DNA from: Acaudatibacter sp035532115 | GTDB taxonomy: Bacteria > Pseudomonadota > Alphaproteobacteria > Caulobacterales > Caulobacteraceae | Assembly (NCBI GenBank): GCA_035532115.1 | Contig: DATKRO010000018.1 | Location: forward strand, 1 to 48,376 | Direction of reading: 5' to 3' | Length of the DNA: 48,376 nt | Shown here: one piece after another, positions 1 through 8,981 of the stretch | Layout of the letters: every line of letters begins with the position of its first letter | How positions within the stretch are numbered: the first letter of the stretch is position 1 | Position numbers and translations under genes: made by a program | Notes under the pieces: model-generated | The model's database searches: none | Seen by the model: the letters and a program-made list of their open reading frames with translations, nothing else | What the model was told of the DNA's origin: nothing

Positions 1-357
1 CTCGCCGACACCCTGGGCGAGGTCGGGCTGTTTCTGCGCCTCGCCGACGTCGCGGTGGTGGGCGGCGGCTTCGGACGCGGCGTCGGCGGCCACAATCCGC
101 TGGAGCCGGCGCGCCTGGGCGTCCCTGTCGTGGCCGGTCCCGACATCGCCAATCACGCCGAGACCTACGCCGAGATGCTGGACGCCGGCGCCGCCGTGAT
201 CGCCCATGACGAGGCCGGCCTCACCGCCGTGCTGGCGGCGCTTCTCGAGGACGAGCCGCGCCGAAGGCGGATCGGCGCGGCCGCCCTCGCCTTCGCCGAG
301 CGCCAGGCCGGCGAACTCGACGTGGCGCTGGCCGCCATCCGCCCGCTGCTGCCCTAG
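1..357 (+). CDS. waaA: 3-deoxy-D-manno-octulosonic acid (Kdo) transferase, C-terminal part
   Basis: Open reading frame entering from the left edge, so only the last 118 residues are present. Kdo transferase adds Kdo from CMP-Kdo to lipid IVA at the inner membrane during LPS core synthesis. The visible part carries the GT-B C-terminal nucleotide-sugar signature: a glycine-rich VVGGGFGRGVGGHNPLEPA segment (about residues 19-37 of the fragment), followed by a PVVAGPDIANHAE stretch typical of the family. The TAG stop at 355-357 is directly followed by the lpxK ATG at 358, so the two genes are probably one lipid A/Kdo operon, a common pairing in Proteobacteria. The N-terminal acceptor-binding domain lies outside the window. 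Confidence 0.9.
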   Translation, partial: LADTLGEVGLFLRLADVAVVGGGFGRGVGGHNPLEPARLGVPVVAGPDIANHAETYAEMLDAGAAVIAHDEAGLTAVLAALLEDEPRRRRIGAAALAFAERQAGELDVALAAIRPLLP

Positions 358-1380
358 ATGAAGCTGGCGACGCCGCGCTGGTGGTATGTCCGCTCCGGCG
401 CGCCGATGGCGGTGACGCGCGCCGTGTTGCGGCCCGCCGCCTGGATCTGGGCCGGCGCCACCGCCGGGCGGCTCGCACGCGCTGCGCCGCTCGATCCGGG
501 CGTCGCGGTGATCTGCGTCGGCAATCTCACCCTCGGCGGCTCCGGCAAGACCCCGGTGGTGCGCGCCCTGGCGCGCCGCTTCGCCTCGGGCGGGCGCGCG
601 GTGCACATCCTCACGCGTGGGCACGGCGGGCGGCTGAAGGGGCCGGTGCAGGTCGACCCGGCGCGGCATGCGGCGGCGGACGTCGGCGACGAGGCGCTGA
701 TGCTGGCCGCCGAGGCGCCCGTCTGGGTGGCGCGCGACCGGGCCGCGGGCGCCCTGGCCGCGGTCGCCGCCGGCGCCGCGGTCGTGGTCATGGACGATGG
801 CCACCAGAACCCGCAGCCGAGGAAGGCGGTCTCGATCGTCGTGGTCGACGGCGAGACGCGCGGCGGCGAATGGCCGTTCGGCGACGGCGCGGTCTTTCCC
901 GCCGGCCCGATGCGCGAGCCGCTGGCGGCCGGCCTGGCGCGCGCCGACGCGGTGATCGTCCTGCTGCCCGGCGACCTCGCCGCGCCCGATCCGGCCCTGA
1001 CGACGGTGTTCGGCGCAACGCCGGTGCTGGTCGCCCACCTCGTGCCGACGAGGCCGCCTCCGGCCGGCCCGCAACTCGCCTTCGCCGGCATCGGCAAGCC
1101 CTGGAAGATGGAGCGCGCCCTCCAGGCCGCCGGCTGCGACCTCGTCGACTTCGCCCCCCTCGCCGACCACGCCCGCCTGGGCGAGCCGCTGCTGAGGCTG
1201 CTCGCCCGTCGCGCCAGCCTGCTGGGTGCGGGCCTCCTCACCACCGAGAAGGACTGGATCCGTCTGCCGCCCGCCTGGCGCAGCCGCGTCGCCGCGTGGC
1301 CGGTCGAGGCCCGCTTCGACGACGAGGCCGCCCTGGAACGCCTGCTTCGGCCGGTGGAGAACGCCATCGCGGCCAGATGA
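358..1380 (+). CDS. lpxK: Tetraacyldisaccharide 4'-kinase (lipid A 4'-kinase)
   Basis: A 340-residue protein of normal LpxK length. It phosphorylates the 4' position of the tetraacyl-disaccharide 1-phosphate to give lipid IVA, on the cytoplasmic face of the inner membrane. The P-loop GNLTLGGSGKTP at residues 55-66 is the characteristic LpxK Walker A, preceded by a hydrophobic N-terminal segment (about 18-48) that would sit on the membrane. MDDGHQNP near residue 145 matches the conserved DDGxQH-type region. The ATG follows the waaA stop with no gap, so translational coupling is likely. Substrate flow fits the neighbour: LpxK product is the acceptor for WaaA. Confidence 0.95.
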   Translation: MKLATPRWWYVRSGAPMAVTRAVLRPAAWIWAGATAGRLARAAPLDPGVAVICVGNLTLGGSGKTPVVRALARRFASGGRAVHILTRGHGGRLKGPVQVDPARHAAADVGDEALMLAAEAPVWVARDRAAGALAAVAAGAAVVVMDDGHQNPQPRKAVSIVVVDGETRGGEWPFGDGAVFPAGPMREPLAAGLARADAVIVLLPGDLAAPDPALTTVFGATPVLVAHLVPTRPPPAGPQLAFAGIGKPWKMERALQAAGCDLVDFAPLADHARLGEPLLRLLARRASLLGAGLLTTEKDWIRLPPAWRSRVAAWPVEARFDDEAALERLLRPVENAIAAR

Positions 1381-1404
1381 CGCCCTGACTGCCTGGCTTC
1401 GGAG

Positions 1405-2304
1405 TCACAGCCCGAGCGCGTCGAGGCCGGCCCGAATATCGCCTTCGACCTTGACCGCGTCGCAGGCGCGGGCGCCGGTGAGATCCCACCAGAGGCGGTC
1501 GATGCTGTAGCGCGTGAACCACCAGCGCGACCGCGCCAGCACCTCTGCGGCGGCGTCGCCATAGCAAGCCGCCGCGCGCGCCGGCGCCCAGTCGCCGTAC
1601 GCCCAGAGGAAGGTGAAATCGAACGCGGGGTCGCCCGGTCCGGCGTCGGTGAAGTCGATGACGCCGGCGAGTCGCTGGCCGTTCGGCTCCAGCAGGATGT
1701 GATCCTCGCTGAGGTCCCCATGAATCAGCACCTTCGGGGCTCGATCCACCACCGCAGCCAAGAGCTCGAAGAAGCGGTCGATGCGCGCGATCAGGTCGAG
1801 CGCCAGCGCCGACGCGATTCGCGCCCGCCGCCGCCGATTGGCTCGCGCGAACTCCCTCCCGCCGTGTTTCGGCGCCGCCGCGCCGTCGGGCGAAGCGACC
1901 AGCGAAGGCGAAAGTCGGTGCAAGCGCGCCAGGAAGCCGCCGAGTTCGTCCAGGACGCGCTCCTGGACCTGGCGGGGCAGCGCCGCGAACACTGCTTCGC
2001 TGAGTTCGCAGCCCTGGATCATCCGGTAGCCGGCGAAGTCGCCCGCTACCGACACCCGTTCGTATCTCGGCGCCGCCAGCGAGGACACCTGGTTCAGCCG
2101 ATGGAGCAGCCGCCGCTCGCCCGCCGCATAGGATGCGGCCCTGGCGCTGCGGGGGAAGCGGAACACCCAGGCGTCGTCGAGCATGACCACCGCGTGATCT
2201 TCGCCGAGGTCGTTCAAGGTCGCTTCGGCAAAGTCGAGATCGGGGAACTCGGCCCGGATGCGCGCGACCAGAGCCTCGACGTCCACGCGGCCCTGCGTCA
2301 GCAT
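1405..2304 (-). CDS. APH-fold phosphotransferase
   Basis: A 299-residue protein of the aminoglycoside phosphotransferase/choline kinase superfamily. The start chosen is the ATG at 2304 (MLTQGRVDVEALV); longer in-frame extensions are arginine- and proline-rich and look non-coding. An AVVMLDDAWVFRFPR segment marks the N-lobe beta strands, LIHGDLSEDHILLE is the catalytic loop, and VIDFTDAGPGDPAFDF is the metal-binding DFG-like motif. The usual Asn of the HGDxxxxN loop is a His here, a variant seen in some family members. The substrate cannot be told from sequence; it may be a small molecule, and a resistance role is not implied. It lies 24 bases from the convergent lpxK stop and downstream of another APH-fold gene. 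Confidence 0.8.
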   Translation of the reverse strand: MLTQGRVDVEALVARIRAEFPDLDFAEATLNDLGEDHAVVMLDDAWVFRFPRSARAASYAAGERRLLHRLNQVSSLAAPRYERVSVAGDFAGYRMIQGCELSEAVFAALPRQVQERVLDELGGFLARLHRLSPSLVASPDGAAAPKHGGREFARANRRRRARIASALALDLIARIDRFFELLAAVVDRAPKVLIHGDLSEDHILLEPNGQRLAGVIDFTDAGPGDPAFDFTFLWAYGDWAPARAAACYGDAAAEVLARSRWWFTRYSIDRLWWDLTGARACDAVKVEGDIRAGLDALGL

Positions 2305-2323
2305 CGGCGAGGCGGAGCGGCCC

Positions 2324-3409
2324 TCAGGCCCCCGCCCGTTCGGCGAACTTCCAGGCGGCGGCGCCGAGCGCCGGCACGCGGGCGGCCATGGCGGCGGCCT
2401 GCGGCGAGTTCGCCGTGCCGTCGCGGGCGCGGCCGACGATGCCCTGTACGATCCCGGCCAGCCGGAAGATGTTGTAGGCGAAGTACCAGTTGAGGTCGGG
2501 CAGGCCCGACCGTCCGGTGCGGGCGCAATAATCCTCGACGACCTCGTCGATCGTCGGCGCGCCATGGGCGGCCAGGTCGGCGATCCCCGACATGCCGCCG
2601 TTGACCCAGCTCATCAGGAAATAGGTGAAGTCGGCCAGGGGATTGCCGATCGTGCCCAGCTCCCAGTCGAGCACGGCGACGACGCGCGGTTCGTGCGCGT
2701 GCATCACCATGTTGTCGAGCCGGTAGTCGCCATGGACGATGGAGGTCTGGTCGTCCTCGGGGCAGGTCGCGGGCAGCCAGGCGATCAGCCGCTCGACAGT
2801 GTCGATGTGCTGGGTTTCGGAGGCCTTGTACTGCTTGGTCCAGCGGTCGATCTGGCGCGCCATGTAGTTGCCGGCGCGGCCGTAATCCTCGAGGCCGATG
2901 GCTCGGTAGTCGGTGTTGTGAAGATCGGCGAGGGTCTTGACCTCGGCCATGTAGATCGGCCGGCGCTGCTCGGGCGCATACTGGGGCAGCGACTGGTCCC
3001 AGAGGATCCGCCCTTCGACCATGTCCATCACGTAGAACCAGGTGCCGATGACGGAGTCGTCCGTGCACAGCCCGTAGCTGCGCGCCACGGGGAAGCCGGT
3101 GGGATAGAGGGCGGTGATCACCCGGTACTCGCGATCCACCGCATGGGCGGACGGCAGCAGCTTGCCGGGCGGCTTGCGCCGCATCACGTATTTCCGTGTC
3201 GGCGTGATCAGCTGATAGGTGGGATTGGACTGGCCGCCCTTGAACTGGCGCACCGTCAGCGGCCCTGCGTAATCCTCGACGTTGGCCCGCATCCAGCGGT
3301 CCAGCGCCGCCTCGTCGAAGCGATGGGTCTCGGCGACTGGCTTGGTGCCGGTGTTGGACTCTTCGCGCGCCTGCTCTTCGGCGTTCGCGGCGGCTTGGGC
3401 CTCGGCCAT
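2324..3409 (-). CDS. Phosphotransferase family protein, ACAD10/acyl-CoA-associated APH type
   Basis: A 361-residue APH-fold kinase of the subfamily related to the kinase-like domain of eukaryotic ACAD10/ACAD11. After about 25 polar residues come FKGGQSNPTYQL (nucleotide-binding strand), YVMRRKPPGKLLPSAHAVDR (Lys and helix C region), IVHGDYRLDNMVMH (catalytic HGDxxxxN loop) and VLDWELGTIGNPLADF (metal-binding Asp). These motifs are all intact. Bacterial relatives often sit with acyl-CoA dehydrogenases and may phosphorylate hydroxyacyl-CoA intermediates, but no such gene is next to this one, so the substrate is inferred only. The gene ends 19 bases before the 1405-2304 kinase and may be cotranscribed with it. 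Confidence 0.85.
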   Translation of the reverse strand: MAEAQAAANAEEQAREESNTGTKPVAETHRFDEAALDRWMRANVEDYAGPLTVRQFKGGQSNPTYQLITPTRKYVMRRKPPGKLLPSAHAVDREYRVITALYPTGFPVARSYGLCTDDSVIGTWFYVMDMVEGRILWDQSLPQYAPEQRRPIYMAEVKTLADLHNTDYRAIGLEDYGRAGNYMARQIDRWTKQYKASETQHIDTVERLIAWLPATCPEDDQTSIVHGDYRLDNMVMHAHEPRVVAVLDWELGTIGNPLADFTYFLMSWVNGGMSGIADLAAHGAPTIDEVVEDYCARTGRSGLPDLNWYFAYNIFRLAGIVQGIVGRARDGTANSPQAAAMAARVPALGAAAWKFAERAGA

Positions 3410-3481
3410 CGGCGTTCCTCCGGTTCGTGGCGTTCGTTTTGAGGCGACTCTTTAGGGGCGCCGGACCGTGTTGCAAAGCGC

Positions 3482-4750
3482 TCAGGAGATGGCGCGGGCG
3501 CCGATGTCGGTGCGGTGGAACCCCTGCGGCCAGTCGATCGCGGCGATGGCGCCATAGGCGCGCCCGCGCGCCTCCCCCACGGTGCGCCCCAGGGCGCAGA
3601 CATTGAGCACCCGACCGCCTGCGGCCAGCAAGGCGCCGTCGCGGGCCCGCTGCGTCCCGGCGTGGAAGATGCGGACGTCCGCTCCGAAGTCCGCCTCGGC
3701 GCCGTGGATGAGCGAGCCGGTCCGGGGGGCGTCCGGATAGCCGTCGGCCGCCAGCACCACGCAGACCGCCGCGGCGGCGCGCCATCGCGGCGCCGGCAGC
3801 TCGGCCAGGCGCCCCGTCGCGGCGGCCGCGAGATAGGGAACGACGTCGCTCTCCAGCCGCAGCATCAGCACCTGGCACTCCGGATCGCCGAAGCGGGCGT
3901 TGAACTCGATGAGCTTGGGGCCATCGCGGGTCACCATGGTCTCGCAGAAGATCACGCCGCGGTAAGGCGCGCCCTCGGCGGCTATGCCGGCGAAGGCGGG
4001 CTCGATCAGGCCCCGGCGCACCGCCTCGACGGTGGAGGCCGGGAGCGCCGGCGCCGGCGCATAGGCGCCCATGCCGCCGGTGTTGGGGCCCCGGTCGCCG
4101 TCGAAGGCGCGCTTGGCGTCCTGGGCCGCGCCGAACATCAGGCTGGCGCGGCCGTCGCACAGCGCAAACACCGAGCCGATCTCGCCATCCAGGAACTCCT
4201 CGATCACCAGCCGCGCTCCGGCCGCGCCGAAGCGTCCGCCGAGCGCCGCCTCGATCGCCGCCTCGGCCGCGCCGCGGGTCTCGGCGACCACCACGCCCTT
4301 GCCGGCGGCGAGGCCGTCGGCCTTGATCACGTAAGGCGCGGCGAGGCGCTCGAGGAACGCCTTGGCCGGCGCCGCCGCCTCGAAGACGCCGTAGCGCGCG
4401 GTGGGCAGGCCGTGGCGATCGGCAAAGGCCTTGGCGAAGGCCTTGGAAGACTCCAGCCGGCCCGCCGCCGCCGTCGGCCCGAAACAGGGAACGCCGGTGC
4501 GCTCCAGCGCATCGGCGAGGCCCGCCGCCACCGCGGCGTCCGGCCCGATCACCACCAGATCGGCGCCGATCTCGCGGGCGAGCGCCACCTGGCCGGGCAC
4601 GTCGGTCGCACCGACGGCGCGGCGCTCGGCGAGCCGCTCCATACCCGGGTTGCCCGGCGCGCAGACGAGACGGCGCGTCAGCGGCGACGCGGCAATCTTC
4701 CAGACCAGGGCATGCTCGCGCCCGCCCGATCCCACGACGAGGATGTTCAT
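3482..4750 (-). CDS. purD: Phosphoribosylamine--glycine ligase (GAR synthetase)
   Basis: A 422-residue cytosolic ATP-grasp enzyme of de novo purine synthesis: 5-phosphoribosylamine + glycine + ATP give GAR. The N-terminus MNILVVGSGGREHALVWKI is the classic PurD nucleotide-fold start. The ATP-grasp core has YVIKADGLAAGKGVVVAET (about 145-163), and PNTGGMGAYAPAP followed by FNARFGDPECQVLM carries the metal- and glycine-binding residues. Length and motif order match single-domain bacterial PurD. A 72-base gap separates it from the kinase downstream. It is divergent from the autotransporter gene, with about 197 bases between them. Confidence 0.97.
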   Translation of the reverse strand: MNILVVGSGGREHALVWKIAASPLTRRLVCAPGNPGMERLAERRAVGATDVPGQVALAREIGADLVVIGPDAAVAAGLADALERTGVPCFGPTAAAGRLESSKAFAKAFADRHGLPTARYGVFEAAAPAKAFLERLAAPYVIKADGLAAGKGVVVAETRGAAEAAIEAALGGRFGAAGARLVIEEFLDGEIGSVFALCDGRASLMFGAAQDAKRAFDGDRGPNTGGMGAYAPAPALPASTVEAVRRGLIEPAFAGIAAEGAPYRGVIFCETMVTRDGPKLIEFNARFGDPECQVLMLRLESDVVPYLAAAATGRLAELPAPRWRAAAAVCVVLAADGYPDAPRTGSLIHGAEADFGADVRIFHAGTQRARDGALLAAGGRVLNVCALGRTVGEARGRAYGAIAAIDWPQGFHRTDIGARAIS

Positions 4751-4947
4751 GGCGCGGCTTCGCCCGCTCGCCCCCGCCGGTCAAGGGCGGCCGGGGCTGC
4801 GCCTCGGCGGTGCGGCCGGCCTTCCGTGGCGCCGGCGCGACAGCGACGCCGGCAGACCAGCTCTGGCTTGAACGACGCCGCAATGCAGTCGTAATAGACG
4901 GCGAAGAGTTGCGGCGACGTTCCGGCGGCTGTCAGAGAGTTTCGTAC

Positions 4948-7900
4948 ATGAAGAGAGCCCTCGTGACGGCGGTCGCCGTCGCCCCGCTCATGGCTGCCCT
5001 TGCGGGTGCGGCCTATGGCGCCTGCCCGGCCGCGGGGACGGCGACCAATGGCGCCAATCTCGAGGTCGCCTCGGGCTGCACCGTCACGCCGACGGCGACC
5101 AAGCCCGGGCTGATCCTCAATTCCAGCAACAACATCGTCGTCGATTCCGGCGCCACCATCTCGGCGGTCGACGTGAGCGGCGCCGTCGGCATCCAGGCGC
5201 TCGGAGGCAACACCGGCTCGGTCACCCAGTCGGGAGCGATCTCGCTCACCATGTCCTACAAGCCGGTCACCAACGCCCAGACCGGCATCGCCGACGGCGC
5301 CTTCGCCACCGGCACCGGGCGCATCGGCATCGAGGTCGTCACCGGCGACGGCGCCGACGGCGGCCTGGTGAACGGGGCGCTGAACGGCGCCGTCACCACG
5401 GCGGTCAGCTCGGCGCTGACCATCCAGGGCAACCAGTCCTACGCCATTTCGATCGACGCCGCGCCCGCCGGCAGCGCCGCCGCCGATTCGGGCATCACCG
5501 GCAATCTGGTCAGCGACGGGGCGATCAGCATGCTCGGCGACGGGTCCGCCGGCATCCGCATCGCTGCGCCGGTGGGCGGCTCGGTGACCATCGCGGGCGC
5601 CATCTCGGCGACCGGGGTAGGCGCCCAGGGGCTGATCACCAGCGCCCCGATCACCGGCCAGCTCGCCATCGGCAACTCGATCACCGTCTCCGGCTATCGC
5701 TCCACCGTGGCCCCGACCACGCCGGTGATCCTGGCCGATCTCACCAAGACCCAGCTCGAGCAGGGCGGCTCGGCCGTGGTGGTCGGCGGCAATGTCGGCG
5801 GCGGCATCGACGTGGCCCCCGCCGTCACCACCGGCTCGGGTACGGGCGCAGTCACCTCCGCGGCGGGAACCCTGGCCGTGTTCGGGAGCGCGCCGGCCCT
5901 GCAGATCGGGACCGAGGCCGGCGCCATCACCATCGGCGACAATGCCTCCGATCCTTTCGGCCTCGTCGTCGGCGGCACGGTCACCGCTTCAGGCGTCTAT
6001 TCCCAGAAGACCTCGCCGAATCTCGCCGCGCCGGCGCCCGCCACGGCCGTCCTGATCGGCGCAGGGCCGGCCGCCGCCGCAAAGACCAGCGACGGCGTCG
6101 CCTATGAGGAGCTGGGCGCCGGCGGACCCGGCGTCGCCCTGACCGGCGGCGTCCACGTCGTCGGAACGGTGACGGCCACCGCCCTCGACGCCCAGGCGAC
6201 CGCCATGGAGATCGGCCGCGGCGTCACCGGGACCGCGATCGTCAACGACGGCGAGATCGCCGCCGGGGTGACGGCATCGGAGGCGCAGCCGGTGTTCGGC
6301 ATCCTCATCGACAAGGGCGCCGACATCGCCAGCATCGCCAACACCGGCCTGATCAGCGCCGCCACCACCGCCAACGCCGCCTTCGACGGCTTCAACGGTG
6401 CGATCATCGATCAATCCGGCATGGTGACGTCGATCAGCAACACCGGCCAGATCGCCGCTTCGATCACGCCCAGCGCCAACACCTTCGCAGCCGGCGGGCC
6501 GACGATCGCCATCGACGAGTCGGCCGGCACGGCCGGCCTCGCCCTCACCCAGACCCCGTCGGTCACCTGGCGCGGTCTGCCCGCGCCGCAGTTCACCGGC
6601 GCGATCGCCGGCACGACCCTCAGCGTGACGGCCGCCCCCGGCAAGGGCCAGGCGGCGATCGCGGTCGGCCAGACGCTGTACGGGCCGGGCGTCGCCGCCG
6701 GCACCACCATCCTCGCCGAGGTCACCGGAACCGGCGGCGTGGGGACCTACACCGTCAGCACCTCGCAGACGGTGAAGAGCGAAGCGGTCAGCGCGGCCGG
6801 CCCGGCGCCGGTCATCAGCGGCGACATACTCCTGGGCGCAGGCGCGAACTCCATGGACATCGAGGCCGGCTCGACCCTCGGCGCGGTGACGGAACTCGGC
6901 GGCCAGCGCGACTTCAGGCTCGACGTCGCCGCGACGCCCGGCGCCAGCGCCAGCGTCGACATCACCCGGGCCGAGACGCATCAGGTCACCTCGCTCGCCG
7001 TGGGCGCCGGCGGCGTCCTGACCGCCGCGGTCGATCCGACCTTCGCGCTGGGCGCGAGCAACCCGACGCCGATCTTCGACGCGACGGTGCACGCCGGCCA
7101 GTCCGGCCCCGACGGAACGGCGACGTTCGCCAACGGCGCCCAGGTCGGCATCTCGCTGGACACGCTGCAGGCCAACCCCATCGCGACCTACGTCTTCGTC
7201 CACACCAGCGGTCCCGGCCAGCTTTCGGTGGGCAGCCTCGGCCAGACCCTGTTGGCGAACGCGCCCTTCCTCTACGACGCCACCGCCCAGGTCTCGGCGA
7301 GCGGCGCGGATCTGGACGTGACCGTCACCCGCAAGACCGCTGCCCAGCTCGGCTTCAACGCCAGCGAATCCGCGGCGCTCAACGCCATCTTCGCCGACCT
7401 GCAGCGTCCAGGCTCCCAGGCCATCGCCGGTGCGCTGGTCGCCCAGACGACGCGGGCCGGCCTCTTCAACCTCTACGACCAGCTGCTGCCGGACCAGGGC
7501 ATCGGCATCTTCGACACGCTCGAGGGCGTCACCGAGAAGATCTCCGATCTTACCGCCCAGACCCCGGACGGCGGCGCCCGGATCGGCGGGACCAGCCTGT
7601 GGCTGCAGGAGGTCAACGAGCGGGTCGCACGCACCACCGCGGCCACCTTGGGCGAGAACGACCGTGCGCTTGGGCTCGTCGGCGGCTACGAGAAGATGGG
7701 TCTGGGCGGCGGGGCGGTGGGCCTCACCCTTTCCTACCTGAACATCGAGGACAACGGCGCCGCGGCGGCCATCGGCTCGCACGTGGTGACCAACCTCGTC
7801 GAGGCGGGGGCCTATTACCGGCGCGCCTGGGGCGGGCTGCGGCTGTCGCTGCGCGGCGCGGGCGGCTACGCCTGGTTCAATCAGAAGCGGCTCTTCGTCG

Positions 7901-8412
7901 CCACCGACGTCAACGAGATCAGCTACGGCGCCTGGAACGGCGTCTTCGCCGACGGCCACGCGGGCGCGGCCTGGCAGGCCCATTTCGGCCGCTTCTATCT
8001 GCGCCCGGAACTCGACGCCGACTACCTCTACCTCGACGAGGCCGCACACAGCGACACCGGCGCCGCGCCCGGCCTCAACATCGCAATCGCCCAGCGCACC
8101 TCGGCGCGCGCCACCGGCTCCGGCATCCTCAACTTCGGCGCCCAGTTCGGCCATGAGGTGTGGTTCCGGCCCGAGATCTTCGCCGGCTATCGGGAAGTCT
8201 TCGGCGGCGGCATCGGCAATACCGTGGCCACCTTCGACGGCGGCTCGCCGTTCACCCTGGCGCCGGGCGACAGCCGCGGCGGCTGGATCACCGCCGGCTT
8301 CGCGCTCAAGGGCGGCACGCCGCTCTCCTACGTCGCCATCGAGGGCGATGCGGACTTCCGCAGCAACGAGCAGCGCTTCGACCTCTACCTCGCCGGCCGG
8401 GCGATGTTCTGA
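4948..8412 (+). CDS. Autotransporter outer-membrane beta-barrel protein
   Basis: A 1154-residue type Va secretion protein. The ATG at 4948 is chosen because it opens a clear Sec signal peptide (MKRALVTAVAVAPLMAALAG, cleavage near AYGA). A long Gly/Ala/Thr/Ser passenger follows, with repeating short I/V-rich strands (GSVTIAGAISATGVGAQG type) expected of a beta-solenoid. Residues from about 880 on form the translocator barrel, with alternating aromatic strands (YLRPELDADYLYLDE, FRPEIFAGYREVFGGG). The terminal residue is Phe, the outer-membrane insertion signal. Residues about 549-620 form a different module, reported separately. The function of the passenger (adhesion or other surface role) is not evident. 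No strong ribosome site is visible; AGAGAG lies upstream. Confidence 0.9.
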   Translation: MKRALVTAVAVAPLMAALAGAAYGACPAAGTATNGANLEVASGCTVTPTATKPGLILNSSNNIVVDSGATISAVDVSGAVGIQALGGNTGSVTQSGAISLTMSYKPVTNAQTGIADGAFATGTGRIGIEVVTGDGADGGLVNGALNGAVTTAVSSALTIQGNQSYAISIDAAPAGSAAADSGITGNLVSDGAISMLGDGSAGIRIAAPVGGSVTIAGAISATGVGAQGLITSAPITGQLAIGNSITVSGYRSTVAPTTPVILADLTKTQLEQGGSAVVVGGNVGGGIDVAPAVTTGSGTGAVTSAAGTLAVFGSAPALQIGTEAGAITIGDNASDPFGLVVGGTVTASGVYSQKTSPNLAAPAPATAVLIGAGPAAAAKTSDGVAYEELGAGGPGVALTGGVHVVGTVTATALDAQATAMEIGRGVTGTAIVNDGEIAAGVTASEAQPVFGILIDKGADIASIANTGLISAATTANAAFDGFNGAIIDQSGMVTSISNTGQIAASITPSANTFAAGGPTIAIDESAGTAGLALTQTPSVTWRGLPAPQFTGAIAGTTLSVTAAPGKGQAAIAVGQTLYGPGVAAGTTILAEVTGTGGVGTYTVSTSQTVKSEAVSAAGPAPVISGDILLGAGANSMDIEAGSTLGAVTELGGQRDFRLDVAATPGASASVDITRAETHQVTSLAVGAGGVLTAAVDPTFALGASNPTPIFDATVHAGQSGPDGTATFANGAQVGISLDTLQANPIATYVFVHTSGPGQLSVGSLGQTLLANAPFLYDATAQVSASGADLDVTVTRKTAAQLGFNASESAALNAIFADLQRPGSQAIAGALVAQTTRAGLFNLYDQLLPDQGIGIFDTLEGVTEKISDLTAQTPDGGARIGGTSLWLQEVNERVARTTAATLGENDRALGLVGGYEKMGLGGGAVGLTLSYLNIEDNGAAAAIGSHVVTNLVEAGAYYRRAWGGLRLSLRGAGGYAWFNQKRLFVATDVNEISYGAWNGVFADGHAGAAWQAHFGRFYLRPELDADYLYLDEAAHSDTGAAPGLNIAIAQRTSARATGSGILNFGAQFGHEVWFRPEIFAGYREVFGGGIGNTVATFDGGSPFTLAPGDSRGGWITAGFALKGGTPLSYVAIEGDADFRSNEQRFDLYLAGRAMF

Positions 8413-8448
8413 AGCTGGCGGGCGGGCGCCGGAGGCGATGGGATATCG

Positions 8449-8949
8449 ATGGCCGTCCTCTTCGAGGGCTTTCCCCGCATCGTAGAGCGCGAGACGCTGC
8501 GCCCGGGCCGCTGGTTCGTGGCCTCGGAGGGCGCCCGGCCGCTGATCTGCCTGGCCACCGAAGAGGGCGGCGAGGGCGCGCAGCGGCTCGTGCTCACCTT
8601 CGGATCGACCCGGCCCGAGGCTCTCGACTTCGCGCCCGCGCCGCTCGCGGCCCTGACCGGCCCGCTGGCGACGCTGGAACACGAGGCGGTGTTCAGGCCG
8701 GGGCTCGCCGGCCAGTCGCCGCAGCTGGCAGCGCCCATGCGCCGCGCCCTGCGCCCGGGCGCGCTGCTGCGGCTTGCGAACGGCGACCTCGGCGTCGGCA
8801 TCGTCGGCCAGGGCGGCGGCGCGCCCGTCATCGTCTCGCTCGCCACCGGCGCACGCGCCGAGGGCTACGATCTCGTCTTCGAACGCTGGAGCCTCTCGCT
8901 GCGCCGCGGCGGGGCCGAGCTCCTGGTGGGCAGCTTCCGGCCGGTTTGA
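8449..8949 (+). CDS. Hypothetical protein, about 166 residues
   Basis: I do not recognise this family. The protein begins MAVLFEGFPRIVERETLRPG and has no signal peptide, membrane segment or obvious catalytic motif. It is predicted to be mostly beta strands with two similar halves: each contains an LRPG turn (about residues 17-20 and 107-110) followed by hydrophobic strands, so it could be a small beta-barrel of duplicated origin. A GGAGG box at 8431-8435 lies somewhat far (13 bases) from this ATG. The gene starts 36 bases after the autotransporter stop on the same strand, so it may be cotranscribed with it. It converges with efp. Confidence 0.65.
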   Translation: MAVLFEGFPRIVERETLRPGRWFVASEGARPLICLATEEGGEGAQRLVLTFGSTRPEALDFAPAPLAALTGPLATLEHEAVFRPGLAGQSPQLAAPMRRALRPGALLRLANGDLGVGIVGQGGGAPVIVSLATGARAEGYDLVFERWSLSLRRGGAELLVGSFRPV

Positions 8950-8953
8950 ACGC

Positions 8954-8981
8954 AGCGGGCGGGTTCAGTCCTTCGCCCGCT
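8954..8981. terminator. GC-rich inverted repeat between convergent genes
   Basis: An 8-bp perfect inverted repeat (AGCGGGCG / CGCCCGCT) with a 12-base loop lies between the stop of the 8449-8949 gene and the 3' end of efp, overlapping the efp stop. Its position suits a bidirectional terminator, but no T-run follows on either strand, so function is uncertain. Confidence 0.3.

Noticed and set aside
1405..3409. The APH-fold genes here as aminoglycoside resistance genes
   Set aside because: They are only superfamily-level matches set among chromosomal core genes, with no resistance or mobile context; a metabolic substrate is more likely.
5989..8682. 897-residue frame antisense to the autotransporter
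   Set aside because: Low-complexity Gly/Arg/Ala sequence fully opposite a convincing exported protein.
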